In this document: piece after piece, positions 1 to 11,966 of the stretch | Layout: each line of letters opens with the position of its first letter | How positions within the stretch are numbered: the stretch's first letter is position 1 | Origin: Marinobacter sp. LA51 | GTDB lineage: Bacteria > Pseudomonadota > Gammaproteobacteria > Pseudomonadales > Oleiphilaceae | Direction: 5' to 3' | Assembly: GCF_030297175.1 (NCBI RefSeq) | Contig: NZ_AP028070.1 | Span: 868,001 to 932,000, forward strand | DNA length: 64,000 bases | Position numbers and translations under genes: made by a program | Notes under the pieces: model-generated | Database searches by the model: none | What the model was told of the DNA's origin: nothing | What the model saw: the letters and a program-made list of their open reading frames with translations, nothing else

Positions 1-554
1 CCCGCAACGGCATGATCAACGTCGACTTTGCCGACGTGAAGACGGTGATGTCTGAGATGGGCATGGCAATGATGGGTACAGCCCGCGCCACCGGCGAAAA
101 CCGGGCCCGCGAAGCTGCCGAAGCCGCTGTTCGCAGCCCGCTTCTGGAAGATATCAACCTGCAGGGCGCCAAGGGTATCCTGGTCAACATCACCGCCGGT
201 ATGGATCTCAACCTGGGCGAGTTCTCCGAGGTTGGCGACATTGTGCGTGAGTTTGCTTCAGATTCCGCCACCGTGGTTGTGGGCACGGTGATTGATCCGG
301 AAATGACCGACGAACTGAAGGTCACCGTAGTAGCGACTGGCCTCGGTGGTGACCGGGAAAAGCCCACCAAGGTGGTGGACAACTCCCGCACACTCGATGG
401 CACAACCGATTACAACCAGTTGGATCGTCCGGCGGTTCTGCGTCGTCGCGCTGTGTCTCACGGCAACGTTGCGATTGACCAGAGCAAGGAAAGCGAAGAG
501 CAGGGTGTCGACTATCTCGATATTCCCGCATTCCTGAGACGTCAGGCTGATTGA
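1..554 (+). CDS. ftsZ: Cell division protein FtsZ, C-terminal part (5' end outside window)
   Basis: Tubulin-like GTPase that polymerises into the Z-ring at the division site. The reading frame is open from base 3 with no start, so the GTP-binding half lies upstream of the window. About 184 residues remain. They open with the very conserved stretch GMINVDFADVKTVMSEMGMA of the core domain, run through the end of the globular domain, then a charged, low-complexity linker. The last residues, DIPAFLRRQAD, are the conserved C-terminal peptide that binds FtsA, ZipA and other partners. lpxC follows after 232 bases, the usual end of the dcw cluster in gammaproteobacteria. Confidence 0.97.
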   Translation, partial: RNGMINVDFADVKTVMSEMGMAMMGTARATGENRAREAAEAAVRSPLLEDINLQGAKGILVNITAGMDLNLGEFSEVGDIVREFASDSATVVVGTVIDPEMTDELKVTVVATGLGGDREKPTKVVDNSRTLDGTTDYNQLDRPAVLRRRAVSHGNVAIDQSKESEEQGVDYLDIPAFLRRQAD

Positions 555-725
555 TAATCTGTTGCAAGTGTGATCCGGTTTAGGCTGCCGCCGTTCCAGC
601 TTCGAGAACTGGGGCGACGAAGGGAACCATTAATCCGGATAAACGTGCGCTGATTACCAAGCGTTGGCTTATTGTAAATTTGACGCAAAGCCGCGTTGGT
701 TAAATGGTACTCAGTCTTACTTTCT

Positions 726-759
726 GATATTCTCCGGGCAGATTTTTGCTCAGAATATC
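726..759 (+). other. Inverted repeat in the ftsZ-lpxC gap
   Basis: Bases 726-733 (GATATTCT) and 752-759 (AGAATATC) form a perfect 8-bp inverted repeat around an 18-base loop, 27 bases upstream of the lpxC start. It could be a leader hairpin or an operator for lpxC. No T-run follows, so it does not look like an intrinsic terminator for ftsZ. The rest of the 555-786 gap holds nothing else I can call with confidence; a possible -35 TTGACG sits at 680-685 without a convincing -10. Confidence 0.35.
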
Positions 760-786
760 GACATTTTGTGACGGAATAATGAACCG

Positions 787-1704
787 ATGATCAGACAACG
801 GACACTTAAAAACACTATCCGTGCTACCGGTGTAGGGCTGCATTCCGGGGAAAAGGTTTACCTTACCCTGAAGCCGGCTCCGGTCGACTCAGGCATTATC
901 TTCCGGAGGACCGATCTGGACCCAATGGTCGAGATTCGTGCCTGCGCGGAAAATGTGGGTGAGACCATGCTGTCTACGACGCTGGTAAAAGACGGTGTTC
1001 GTGTGGCGACAGTAGAGCATTTGCTGTCGGCAATGGCTGGTCTCGGTATCGATAACTGCTTCGTGGAACTCAGCGCTGCTGAAGTGCCGATCATGGATGG
1101 CTCCGCTGGACCGTTCGTGTTCCTGCTTCAGTCTGCCGGCATTGCCGAGCAGGAAGCGGCCAAGCGTTTCATCCGCATTAAGCGGGAAGTGACCCTTGAA
1201 GAAGGCGACAAGAAGGCGACCTTCCTGCCGTTTGAAGGCTTCAAGGTGAGCTTTGGCATCGACTTTGACCACCCGGTGTTCAAGGGTCGTGCCCAGACCG
1301 CAACTGTCGACTTCTCCAGCACCTCGTTCGTAAAAGAGGTGAGCCGCGCTCGGACTTTTGGTTTCATGCGCGACATTGAGAAGCTGCGGGCGATGAATTT
1401 GGCCCTCGGTGGCAGCGTGGACAACGCCATTGTGGTTGACGACTACAAGATTCTTAACGAAGACGGTCTTCGTTACGATGACGAGTTTGTTAAGCACAAG
1501 GTGCTGGATGCCATCGGCGACCTGTACCTGCTGGGCAATAGCCTGATTGGCGAGTTCCGGGGCATTAAATCCGGTCACGATCTGAATAATAAGCTACTGC
1601 GCAAGCTCAGGGCTGAAGAGGATGCGTGGGAAGTGGTTACCTTCGATGACGAAGCGACCGCGCCCATCTCTTACATGAAACCCGTGCTGGCGGCCCCGGC
1701 TTAA
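787..1704 (+). CDS. lpxC: UDP-3-O-acyl-N-acetylglucosamine deacetylase (LpxC)
   Basis: Zinc amidase that removes acetate from UDP-3-O-acyl-GlcNAc, the committed step of lipid A synthesis in the cytoplasm. The 305-residue length is standard. The zinc ligands H78 ([10 protein letters not shown]), H237 and D241 ([10 protein letters not shown]) and the catalytic H264 (SGHDLNN) are all present. The N-terminus [21 protein letters not shown] is typical and supports this start. It lies between ftsZ and the opposing gene dciA, whose end is only 10 bases away. In other bacteria LpxC level is set by proteolysis; nothing here tests that. Confidence 0.97.
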   Translation: MIRQRTLKNTIRATGVGLHSGEKVYLTLKPAPVDSGIIFRRTDLDPMVEIRACAENVGETMLSTTLVKDGVRVATVEHLLSAMAGLGIDNCFVELSAAEVPIMDGSAGPFVFLLQSAGIAEQEAAKRFIRIKREVTLEEGDKKATFLPFEGFKVSFGIDFDHPVFKGRAQTATVDFSSTSFVKEVSRARTFGFMRDIEKLRAMNLALGGSVDNAIVVDDYKILNEDGLRYDDEFVKHKVLDAIGDLYLLGNSLIGEFRGIKSGHDLNNKLLRKLRAEEDAWEVVTFDDEATAPISYMKPVLAAPA

Positions 1705-1714
1705 GGCAGGACGC

Positions 1715-2161
1715 CTAATCCCGGACGTGGCTTGCGAGTTTTTCGAGAACCTCGCGTAATTTTTTATCCTTCGTGTGCCCGGCTTCCTCTTTGAGGAGCT
1801 GGGCATTTTCTTTGCTCAGGGGTGCTTTTTTGAACCTGGGTGCGTCCCGGAATCTTGGCGGGGCAACCTTAACCTTGAGCTTCCAGACGAACTTGAACAG
1901 TTCGTTTTCCCGCACGTTCTCCATGATCTCGTGTTGGCGGAAGCGAATCTGGCTGGCTTTGCCGGCGTTCTCTGCGGACAAAACCAGTTCACCTTCCTGG
2001 CAGCTGACAAATCGCGTGCCCTCGGCAAGCGAGCCGGGCAGGGCAGACAGCACCTGTTCCTCGGCCTGGCGATGAAGTTCCGCCTTGGTCATGAGCTCTT
2101 TCAGGACCGGGGTGCCACCGAGCTTGTCAAAGCTTGCTTTCTGTTCGCTTTTTCGCTTCAT
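1715..2161 (-). CDS. dciA: DciA-type helicase-loader / DUF721 protein
   Basis: 148 residues on the minus strand between lpxC and the M23/secA genes, a classic place for the DUF721 family now named DciA. The N-terminal two thirds form the DUF721 (KH-like) region, with the family pattern around ALPGSLAEGTRFVSCQEGEL and IRFRQHEIMENV. The C-terminal third is Lys/Glu-rich and probably disordered (LREVLEKLASHVRD at the end). DciA is the ancestral partner of the replicative helicase DnaB in bacteria without phage-derived DnaC. A dnaB gene is in this same window at 57552. The assignment rests on family pattern and synteny. Confidence 0.85.
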   Translation of the reverse strand: MKRKSEQKASFDKLGGTPVLKELMTKAELHRQAEEQVLSALPGSLAEGTRFVSCQEGELVLSAENAGKASQIRFRQHEIMENVRENELFKFVWKLKVKVAPPRFRDAPRFKKAPLSKENAQLLKEEAGHTKDKKLREVLEKLASHVRD

Positions 2162-2392
2162 GGGCGGGTTTTCACTCGACGAATTTGTTTACGATTGGTT
2201 ACACTTCGGCACGGTTTATGCGTAGTGCCTGTACTAGACTCGTTTTACATTGTCGAGACGAAGTATGTCTACCCGGGCGCTACGACTTTTCAGTACGTAG
2301 TTGTTGTCATGGATGGCAAGCCCATATGGAAATTTCCGGGGCGCAACACTACAGGACACAGGTTGCGACTCAAGATGAAATCAGAAAATGAT

Positions 2393-3328
2393 ATGAACAT
2401 TATCCTTGTTGGCAGGCATCACGGGCAATCCCGCGTGGTGGCACTGAACGCGCCGGTGGCCGTTGGCCTGCTCTGCCTGTTTCTGGCGGTGCTTGGTATG
2501 GCGGGCTGGGCAGGTTTTCAGGTTGCGGTCAGCAAGGCTGAGGCCGCGAAACCGACCCCGTCAGCCCTGGTGGCCCATTGGCAGGCGCGGCTGGACGAAC
2601 AGAAGTCAGAATTGTCGGTGGTACAGCAGGAAGTGCAGCAGCAGATTGATGCGCTGACCCTTCGCCTGGGCCAGATACAGGGCCGCCTACTCCGGCTGGA
2701 TGCGCTAGGGCAGCGTTTTGTCGAATCCGGACTGGTTGCCAGTGAAGAGTTCAATTTTGACGAGCCAGCGGCCGTTGGTGGCCCGGAAGACAGCGGGGAG
2801 CGGGAATCATTCAGCGCACCGGCACTGACCCGGATGATTGAGCGTCTGGAAGACCAGCTGGACGACCGGGAGCAGCAGTTGCGGCTACTCGATAAGCTGG
2901 CATCGCGGCAGAAGCTCGAAGATGAAATGTTTGTTGAGGGCCGGCCGATCACCTGGGGATGGCTCTCCTCCAAGTACGGTTACCGTTCCGATCCCTTTAA
3001 TGGCAAACGCACCTGGCACGACGGCGTCGACCTGGCTGGCAAGGAAGGCAGTGACATTATCTCGGTCGCCGGCGGTGTCGTAACCTGGGCCGGCGAGCGC
3101 TACGGCTACGGCAACCTGGTTGAGATCGATCATGGTGACGGTCTGGTCACCCGCTACGGCCACTGCAAGACCATTGAAGTCAACGTCGGTGACGTCGTGC
3201 AGAAAGGGCAGGTAGTGGCCCTGATGGGCAGCACCGGCCGATCCACGGGGCCGCACGTGCACTTTGAAGTGCTGCATAACGGCCGTTCCAAGGATCCGGT
3301 AAAGTACATCGCCCGGTCCAACAACTGA
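2393..3328 (+). CDS. M23-family peptidoglycan endopeptidase, membrane anchored
   Basis: A cell-wall endopeptidase of the LytM/M23 class, probably anchored in the inner membrane with its catalytic domain in the periplasm. A single hydrophobic segment at about residues 25-45 is followed by a coiled-coil region rich in Glu, Gln and Leu, then the M23 domain. The zinc motif is visible as HDGVDLAG and GPHVHFEVLHNGRSKDP, with the characteristic repeat of glycine turns between. The frame stays open far upstream, but residues before this start do not look like protein of this family and overlap dciA; ATG 2393 (MNIILVGRHHGQSRVV) is chosen, with ATG 2375 as alternative. It commonly precedes secA in related genomes. 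Confidence 0.88.
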   Translation: MNIILVGRHHGQSRVVALNAPVAVGLLCLFLAVLGMAGWAGFQVAVSKAEAAKPTPSALVAHWQARLDEQKSELSVVQQEVQQQIDALTLRLGQIQGRLLRLDALGQRFVESGLVASEEFNFDEPAAVGGPEDSGERESFSAPALTRMIERLEDQLDDREQQLRLLDKLASRQKLEDEMFVEGRPITWGWLSSKYGYRSDPFNGKRTWHDGVDLAGKEGSDIISVAGGVVTWAGERYGYGNLVEIDHGDGLVTRYGHCKTIEVNVGDVVQKGQVVALMGSTGRSTGPHVHFEVLHNGRSKDPVKYIARSNN

Positions 3329-3344
3329 AGTTCCTTTCCGTTCC

Positions 3345-3368
3345 ACGTGAGGGTTCCTTCCCTCACGT
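3345..3368 (+). terminator. Hairpin downstream of the M23 gene
   Basis: ACGTGAGGG (3345-3353), loop TTCCTT, CCCTCACGT (3360-3368): a perfect 9-bp stem beginning 17 bases after the stop codon. There is no T-run after it, so it may be a weak terminator or an mRNA 3'-end stabiliser. The remainder of the gap up to secA (3524) contains a -10-like TAGAAT at 3481-3486 without a clear -35; otherwise I see nothing. Confidence 0.4.
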
Positions 3369-3523
3369 ACTGCTGTCCCGGCGTCCTCAGCGTCGCCTTG
3401 ACCGGCAGTTGGAACATCAACAAGTTATCCCAATCTGTCCGGCCGTGAGCGCTACCTTTTTTCCTGTCGCGAAATAAGGTTAGAATGCCGGCTTCCTCCG
3501 ATTAATCAAAGAAGCAGTGGTCT

Positions 3524-6268
<2,745 letters not shown>

Positions 6269-6295
6269 TCGTTGAGACTGAACCAAGGTTCAAGA

Positions 6296-6330
6296 CCCGC
6301 AACCTGACATCCTCAGGCTGCGGGTTTTTA
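6296..6330 (+). terminator. Intrinsic terminator of secA
   Basis: CCCGCAACCTGA (6296-6307) pairs with TCAGGCTGCGGG (6313-6324) over 12 bp with a single mismatch, loop CATCC, followed by TTTTTA. It lies 28 bases after the secA stop and separates secA from argJ. Confidence 0.85.
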
Positions 6331-6374
6331 CGTTATGAATTGCCTGTTTCAGGCATTGTCAGAGGAGATACAGG

Positions 6375-7592
6375 ATGGCAGTAGGTCCCGGAACCTTGCC
6401 CGAATTTTTCCCGGTGGCCGGTGTCAAGCTGGGCATTGCCAGCGCCGGTATCAAGAAGCCCGGCCGAAAGGATATCGTAGTGTTCGAACTGGCGCCGGAA
6501 AGCCGGGTCGCCGGTATCTTTACCCGCAACCAGTTCTGCGCCGCACCGGTTACCCTGAGCCGGCAGCACCTGGCCGCAAAGGCGCCGCGCTATCTGCTGA
6601 TCAATACCGGCAATGCTAATGCCGGCACCGGTGAGCGGGGCATGACCGACGCCGTGGCCTGCTGTTCCGCGCTGGCGGACCATGCCGGTGTCAGCGCCAC
6701 TGAGGTGCTGCCATTCTCCACCGGCGTTATTGGTGAGCCGCTGCCAGTGGCGAAGATTGTCGATGCCTTGCCTGCGGCACTTGCCAGTACCGACGAAAAC
6801 CGCTGGGCCGAAGCGGCCAGCGGCATCATGACCACCGACACCCGGCCCAAAGGTGCATCCTGCCAGCTGGATCTCGCTGGCCACACCGTGACCATTTCCG
6901 GTATCAGCAAGGGCGCGGGCATGATTCGTCCAAACATGGCCACCATGCTGGGTTTCATCGCCACCGATGCCCGCATTGAGCCGACACTGCTGCAGACCCT
7001 GGCCTATGAGTTGGGCGAGAAGTCGTTCAACCGTATTACCATCGATGGCGATACCTCCACCAACGACTGCTGCATGTTGATGGCCAGTGGTCAGTACACC
7101 GGGCCCGAGATTACCGCGGACAGCCCCGAGTTGCCCAAGCTGCGCGAAGCCCTGCGCCAGGTCTACCTGGATCTGGCGCACGCCATCGTGCGCGACGGCG
7201 AGGGCGCCACCAAATTCGTCACCATTGACGTCAGCGGCGCTGCGACTCAGCAGGAGGCGCTGGATGTGGCCTATACAGTGGCGCACTCACCCCTGGTGAA
7301 AACAGCCCTGTTTGCCTCCGATCCGAATTGGGGACGGATTCTGGCCGCTGTCGGCCGGGCCGGCGTTCCGGATCTGGATCTCAATGCCCTGGAGATTTTC
7401 CTGGGCGAGGTTTGCCTGGTTCGTAACGGTGGCCGCGCCGACGACTACTCGGAAAGCCGTGGTCAGGCGGTCATGGATCGTGAGGACATTACCATCGCCA
7501 TCGATCTCAAGCGTGGCACGGTGAATGAAACCGTCTGGACCTGCGACTTCTCCCACGACTATGTGACCATTAACGCCGAGTACCGGACCTGA
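6375..7592 (+). CDS. argJ: Bifunctional glutamate N-acetyltransferase / amino-acid acetyltransferase (ArgJ)
   Basis: Transfers the acetyl group from N-acetylornithine to glutamate, recycling acetate in arginine synthesis; some family members also use acetyl-CoA. 405 residues, usual length. The precursor self-cleaves before a Thr nucleophile, here T190 in the signature MIRPNMATMLGFIATDA. The start ATG is preceded by AGGAG. It overlaps functionally with nothing nearby, but the next gene starts only 2 bases after its stop, so the Nudix fusion gene is almost certainly co-transcribed. The argJ-Nudix/ThiE pair after secA is seen in many gammaproteobacteria. Confidence 0.97.
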   Translation: MAVGPGTLPEFFPVAGVKLGIASAGIKKPGRKDIVVFELAPESRVAGIFTRNQFCAAPVTLSRQHLAAKAPRYLLINTGNANAGTGERGMTDAVACCSALADHAGVSATEVLPFSTGVIGEPLPVAKIVDALPAALASTDENRWAEAASGIMTTDTRPKGASCQLDLAGHTVTISGISKGAGMIRPNMATMLGFIATDARIEPTLLQTLAYELGEKSFNRITIDGDTSTNDCCMLMASGQYTGPEITADSPELPKLREALRQVYLDLAHAIVRDGEGATKFVTIDVSGAATQQEALDVAYTVAHSPLVKTALFASDPNWGRILAAVGRAGVPDLDLNALEIFLGEVCLVRNGGRADDYSESRGQAVMDREDITIAIDLKRGTVNETVWTCDFSHDYVTINAEYRT

Positions 7593-7594
7593 GC

Positions 7595-8566
7595 ATGACC
7601 GACGCTGCAGCGCCGATCCGCGAGGTTCACGTCGCCGTCGCGGTGATTATCCGTGATGGCCGGGTGCTGATTGCCCGGCGTCCTGACCATACCCACCAGG
7701 GTGGGCTGCTGGAGTTTCCCGGTGGCAAGGTCGAGCCGGGCGAAACGGTCCAGCAGGCACTGGTGCGCGAGATCGCCGAGGAAACTGGTCTGGTAGTGCC
7801 GGAGGTGTCGCTGGAGCCGCTTATCGGCATTCGTCACGACTACGGTGACAAGCGGGTGTTCCTGGACGTGTGGCGCACCACAGCAGCCGCCGGTGAGGCC
7901 GTCGGCTGCGAGGGTCAGCCCATCGCCTGGGTGGCGCCAGAAGAGCTTCAGGATGATCAGTTTCCGGCTGCCAATCGTCCCATCATCCGGGCCCTGCGAT
8001 TGCCTCCGGCGTTGGCGATCACCGGCACCATCACCAGCGTTGACCACGGCGCGACGAGCCTGCAGGCGGCGCTGGCGCAACAAGAGCAGTCGTTGATCGT
8101 ACTTCGGGCTCCGGAGCTGGCGTCAGACGTATACCGAGAGATGGCGCGACAGGCTCTGGCGGTATGCCAGGATTCCGGCACCGGGTTGATCGTCCACGGG
8201 GCACCAGCAAGGTTTGCCGATACACCGGGTGCGGCGGGACTGCACCTGCCGTGGCGCGAGGCAGCAAATCTCGTGTCCCGACCGGTTCCGTCTCAGGTCT
8301 GGCTCGGTGTGTCCTGCCACAGCGCTGGTGAGCTGGCCCATGCAGTTAAGATCGGGGCGGACTACGCCACCCTGGGCCCACTGCGGGCCACGACCACCCA
8401 TCCCGGGGCAGAGGGCTTCGGCTGGGACGCGTTTCGAGCCCTGACCGCCGCCGCGCAGATTCCGGTGTTCGGGCTGGGCGGCCTGAACCCTGAAGACATT
8501 GACCGTGTCCGCAACGAGGGTGGTCAGGGCATTGCGGGTATCCGGTTCTGGTGGCCGCAAGGCTAA
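7595..8566 (+). CDS. Nudix hydrolase fused to ThiE-like domain
   Basis: 323 residues. Residues 10-135 are a MutT-type Nudix domain with a complete Nudix box (GGKVEPGE at 43-50, REIAEETGL at 58-66), expected to hydrolyse oxidised nucleoside triphosphates such as 8-oxo-dGTP. Residues 140-323 form a TIM-barrel-like ThiE/TenI domain (GVSCHSAGELAHA, ATLGPLRATTTHPG, FGLGGLNPEDI). Residues that bind substrate in true thiamine-phosphate synthases are not seen: the QxRxK position reads VLRAP, the ND position reads VHGAP, and the Lys after the GP-T-T loop is H269. I therefore doubt real ThiE activity. It is tightly coupled to argJ. Confidence 0.85.
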   Translation: MTDAAAPIREVHVAVAVIIRDGRVLIARRPDHTHQGGLLEFPGGKVEPGETVQQALVREIAEETGLVVPEVSLEPLIGIRHDYGDKRVFLDVWRTTAAAGEAVGCEGQPIAWVAPEELQDDQFPAANRPIIRALRLPPALAITGTITSVDHGATSLQAALAQQEQSLIVLRAPELASDVYREMARQALAVCQDSGTGLIVHGAPARFADTPGAAGLHLPWREAANLVSRPVPSQVWLGVSCHSAGELAHAVKIGADYATLGPLRATTTHPGAEGFGWDAFRALTAAAQIPVFGLGGLNPEDIDRVRNEGGQGIAGIRFWWPQG

Positions 8567-8653
8567 TCGTTATCCGGGGCTGTGGCGTTCATCTCTGGTA
8601 TGCTTTTAATCCTGCCAATCGAAACCCTCATTCAAGACAGTTCTGGAGACACC

Positions 8654-9142
8654 GTGAGCAAGCTGACGCACCTTGATGATAATGGCGAAGCCCGCATGGT
8701 CGATGTCACTGACAAGGCCGTAACCGAGCGCGAAGCCCGGGCCGAGGCCACCATTCGCATGACCCCGGAAACCCTGAACATGATCGTTGCCGGTGACCAT
8801 CCGAAAGGGGATGTGCTGGCGGTCGCGCGCATTGCGGGCATAATGGCCGCGAAAAAGACCCACGAGCTGATTCCGCTTTGCCATTCCCTCAATCTGACCT
8901 CGGTTAAGGTTGAGCTGGCGCCGGGCGAAGACGGTGCCTCGGTGCATATCCAGACCCGATGCAAACTCTCAGGGCAGACGGGTGTCGAAATGGAAGCGCT
9001 GACTGCGGCCAGCGTTGCGGCGCTGACGCTGTACGACATGTGCAAGGCGGTGGACCGCGGGATGGAAATTGGTGCCGTGCGCCTGCTGGAAAAGAAGGGC
9101 GGACGCAGCGGCCACTGGGTATCACCGACAGCCGCGTGCTAG
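8654..9142 (+). CDS. moaC: Cyclic pyranopterin monophosphate synthase (MoaC)
   Basis: Converts the MoaA product to cyclic pyranopterin monophosphate in molybdenum cofactor synthesis. From GTG 8654 the protein is 162 residues, the family norm; the frame extends upstream to 8582, but those residues are unlike MoaC and GGAG lies at 8645-8648 just before the GTG. Conserved pieces include the LIPLCHSL segment, the [20 protein letters not shown] stretch (substrate site) and the KKGG motif near the end. No other moa gene is in the window, so moaC stands apart from its pathway. Confidence 0.95.
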   Translation: MSKLTHLDDNGEARMVDVTDKAVTEREARAEATIRMTPETLNMIVAGDHPKGDVLAVARIAGIMAAKKTHELIPLCHSLNLTSVKVELAPGEDGASVHIQTRCKLSGQTGVEMEALTAASVAALTLYDMCKAVDRGMEIGAVRLLEKKGGRSGHWVSPTAAC

Positions 9143-9180
9143 AATGCGCGGCCCGATTGACTGAACCACGAGGAACCACT

Positions 9181-9795
9181 GTGGCTGTTCGTTATATCCA
9201 GACCTGCCGTTTGCCGACCCCGTTCGGTGTTTTTGACATGCACGGCTTTGAGGAACCGGACACGGGTAAAGAGCATGTGGCCCTGACTCTGGGTGAACTG
9301 GACAGAAACGAGCCCATGCTGGCCCGCACTCACTCCGAGTGCCTCACAGGCGACGCGCTGTACAGCATGCGCTGTGACTGTGGCTACCAGCTGGAAGAAG
9401 CCTTGCGCAGTATTGCCCGGGAAGGCCGTGGCATTCTCATGTACCTGCGTCAGGAAGGCCGTGGCATTGGCCTGCTGAACAAGATCCGTGCTTACAACCT
9501 GCAGGATCAGGGCGCCGATACGGTTGAGGCCAACGAGCAGCTTGGTTTCGCCGCCGACCTTCGGGACTACAGCATGTGCAAGGACATGCTGGAGCATCTG
9601 GGCATCAAGAGCCTGAGGCTGATGACCAACAACCCGAAGAAGGTTAAAGCCCTGGAGTCGTACGGCATCGATATCACCGAGCGGGTGCCGCTGCATGTGG
9701 GCCGGAACCCCCACAATGAGCACTACCTGGACACCAAGCAGAGCAAACTCGGGCACTGGCTGGAAACCCATCAGGACGACGATCTCACCGACTGA
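9181..9795 (+). CDS. ribA: GTP cyclohydrolase II (RibA)
   Basis: Opens GTP to the first riboflavin intermediate, releasing formate and pyrophosphate. It is the stand-alone RibA form (204 residues) without the RibB domain. The catalytic zinc ligands C54, C65 and C67 follow the C-x10-C-x-C pattern ([20 protein letters not shown]); the RQEGRGIGL loop is intact. GTG 9181 is chosen because GAGGA lies just upstream and family homology begins at [15 protein letters not shown]; the open frame runs further upstream inside moaC. It is 38 bases after moaC and closed by a strong terminator. No FMN riboswitch is visible. Confidence 0.96.
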   Translation: MAVRYIQTCRLPTPFGVFDMHGFEEPDTGKEHVALTLGELDRNEPMLARTHSECLTGDALYSMRCDCGYQLEEALRSIAREGRGILMYLRQEGRGIGLLNKIRAYNLQDQGADTVEANEQLGFAADLRDYSMCKDMLEHLGIKSLRLMTNNPKKVKALESYGIDITERVPLHVGRNPHNEHYLDTKQSKLGHWLETHQDDDLTD

Positions 9796-9821
9796 GGTTG
9801 GGAGCTCTTGCCAGTAGCATG

Positions 9822-9850
9822 AAAAAGCCCGCCAAATGGCGGGCTTTTTT
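9822..9850. terminator. Bidirectional terminator between ribA and dxs
   Basis: AAAAAGCCCGCC (9822-9833), loop AAAT, GGCGGGCTTTTTT (9838-9850). The A-run on one side and T-run on the other let it end transcripts from ribA (+) and from the dxs operon (-). Confidence 0.9.
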
Positions 9851-9896
9851 GTGGCAGCTGTTCAGGGCTTTCCCCAGTTCAAGACTGTCTACCAGT

Positions 9897-11834
9897 TCAA
9901 GACTGCTTCACCGCCTTCAGGCTCTGACGCTGCAGGCGCTCCATGCGCCCTTCGATGGCGATGCGGATGCCGTCGGCATCGAGGCCGCAGTCATGCAGCA
10001 GTTCGCCGTGCTTGCCGTGATCAATAAAGGTGTCCGGCAGGCCCAGCTGCAGCACCGGCATCTGTACCTCGCGATGGTTCAGGAACTCGGTTACCGCGCT
10101 GCCGGCGCCACCCGCAATGGCGTTTTCTTCAAGTGTTACCAGCAACTCGTGCTGCTCGGCCAGGGCCACGATCAGCTCCTCGTCCAGTGGCTTCACAAAG
10201 CGCATGTCTGCCACCGTCGCACCCAGAGCCTCAGCTGCCTCCAGCGCAGGTGTCAGAAGAGTACCAAAGTTCAGGATGGCAATGCTGCTGCCGTCACGAA
10301 CGCGTCGACCCTTGCCGATGGGCAGTCCGTCCAGCGACCGCTGGATTTCTGCGCCAGGGCCAGTACCACGGGGATATCGAACGGCAGCCGGGCCGCTGAA
10401 CATCAGGCCGGTTTGCAGCAGCTGACGGGTTTCATTTTCATCCGACGGTGTCATCACCAGCATGTTCGGGATGCAGCGGAGGTAGCTGATATCAAAGGCG
10501 CCAGCGTGGGTCGGGCCATCCTCGCCCACGAGCCCAGCCCGGTCGATAGCGAACAGCACGTCCAGGTTCTGGATCGCAACGTCGTGGATGAGCTGGTCGT
10601 AACCCCGTTGCAGGAAGGTCGAATAAATTGCCAGGACCGGTTTGGCGCCATCGCAGGCGAGCCCGGCGGCCAGGGTGACCGAATGTTGCTCGGCAATGGC
10701 GACATCGAAATAGCGCTCAGGATAGCGTTCGGCAAACGCCAGCAGATCCGAGCCCTCGCACATGGCGGGGGTGATACCAACCACCCGTTCGTCCTGCTCT
10801 GCGGTGTCGCACAGCCACTGACCAAAGACGTTGGCGTACTTGGGCTTCGCCGGCTTGGGGGTAACTGGTTCGGGTTTGTGGGCCGGAACCGGCTCGATCT
10901 TGTTAATGGCGTGATAGCCAATTGGGTCGGCTTCGGCCGGGGCAAAGCCTTTGCCCTTGGTGGTTACCACGTGCAGGAACTGAGGCCCTTCGAGTTCCCG
11001 GATGTTTTCCAGGGTCTCGACCAGCAACGGCAAGTCGTGGCCATCGATAGGACCGATGTAATTGAAGCCCAGTTCCTCGAAGAGAGTGCCGGGGGCGATC
11101 ATGCCCTTGAAGTGCTCTTCGGTTTTCTTGGCCAGGGCCATCAGGTGCGGCGTGCCCTGAAGCACCTTCTTGCTGCTGTCGCGAACCTGATTGTAGGTCC
11201 GGCTGGCCAGCAGTTTGGCGAAGTAATTGGAGAGTCCACCGACATTGCGGGAGATCGACATGTCGTTGTCGTTCAGGATCACCAGCATGTCGGAGTGGAG
11301 GTGGCCGGCATGGTTCAGGGCCTCGAAAGCCATGCCCGCGGTCATCGCACCGTCACCGATGACCGCAATACTCTTGCGACCGGTATTCTGCATGCGGGCA
11401 GCGATGGCCATGCCCAGGGCCGCACTGATGGAGGTGCTGGAATGACCCACACCAAAGGTGTCGTACTCGCTCTCGGCGCGCTTCGGGAAGCCGGCCAGGC
11501 CGTCCTTGCGGCGAATGGTGCCCATCTGTTCACGTCGGCCGGTGAGAATCTTATGGGGGTAGGCCTGGTGACCTACGTCCCAGACGAGCCGGTCTTCCGG
11601 AGTGTTGAAGACGTAATGCAAAGCCACGGTCAGCTCGAGCACGCCAAGACCGGCGCCAAAATGGCCTCCGGTCTGGCCCACAGACCACAGCAAAAACGCG
11701 CGCAGTTCCCGGGCCAGCTGCGTAAGCTGCTCAGACGGCAACTCTCGCAGCTGGGCCGGGGCATCGATCCGGTCCAGCAGCGGGGTGTTGGGCCGCTGTG
11801 ACGGGATTTCCTTGAATGTGTAAGTATCCTGCAT
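9897..11834 (-). CDS. dxs: 1-deoxy-D-xylulose-5-phosphate synthase (DXS)
   Basis: Thiamine-diphosphate enzyme joining pyruvate and glyceraldehyde 3-phosphate, the first step of the MEP isoprenoid pathway. From ATG 11834 ([20 protein letters not shown]) it is 645 residues; an in-frame ATG 14 codons upstream (11876) is possible but adds residues unlike the family. Visible motifs: [20 protein letters not shown] near the start, the ThDP-binding [18 protein letters not shown], and the catalytic-Glu region [14 protein letters not shown]. It is last in the xseB-ispA-dxs order, so chain synthesis (IspA) and precursor supply (Dxs) share an operon. Confidence 0.96.
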   Translation of the reverse strand: MQDTYTFKEIPSQRPNTPLLDRIDAPAQLRELPSEQLTQLARELRAFLLWSVGQTGGHFGAGLGVLELTVALHYVFNTPEDRLVWDVGHQAYPHKILTGRREQMGTIRRKDGLAGFPKRAESEYDTFGVGHSSTSISAALGMAIAARMQNTGRKSIAVIGDGAMTAGMAFEALNHAGHLHSDMLVILNDNDMSISRNVGGLSNYFAKLLASRTYNQVRDSSKKVLQGTPHLMALAKKTEEHFKGMIAPGTLFEELGFNYIGPIDGHDLPLLVETLENIRELEGPQFLHVVTTKGKGFAPAEADPIGYHAINKIEPVPAHKPEPVTPKPAKPKYANVFGQWLCDTAEQDERVVGITPAMCEGSDLLAFAERYPERYFDVAIAEQHSVTLAAGLACDGAKPVLAIYSTFLQRGYDQLIHDVAIQNLDVLFAIDRAGLVGEDGPTHAGAFDISYLRCIPNMLVMTPSDENETRQLLQTGLMFSGPAAVRYPRGTGPGAEIQRSLDGLPIGKGRRVRDGSSIAILNFGTLLTPALEAAEALGATVADMRFVKPLDEELIVALAEQHELLVTLEENAIAGGAGSAVTEFLNHREVQMPVLQLGLPDTFIDHGKHGELLHDCGLDADGIRIAIEGRMERLQRQSLKAVKQS

Positions 11835-11966
11835 CTGCTCGGGTCTTTTTCGGAATGTTCGGTAACTGCCTGGCATTATAGGGGAACAGGGCTGCCTGTT
11901 TCACACCAATCGGGCCAGTTGTTACGCATTGATTAAAGTCAGTGTGCGCCCTTCGGGGGCAGGGGT

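Noticed and set aside
1775..2392. Upstream extension of the M23 peptidase frame
   Set aside because: It overlaps dciA on the other strand and does not resemble the family; homology begins near 2393.
9143..9180. FMN riboswitch upstream of ribA
   Set aside because: The gap to moaC is only 38 bases, too short for the aptamer.
9798..11801. Open frame of 667 codons on the plus strand
   Set aside because: It is antisense to dxs, which has complete family motifs; no recognisable protein pattern in the antisense frame.
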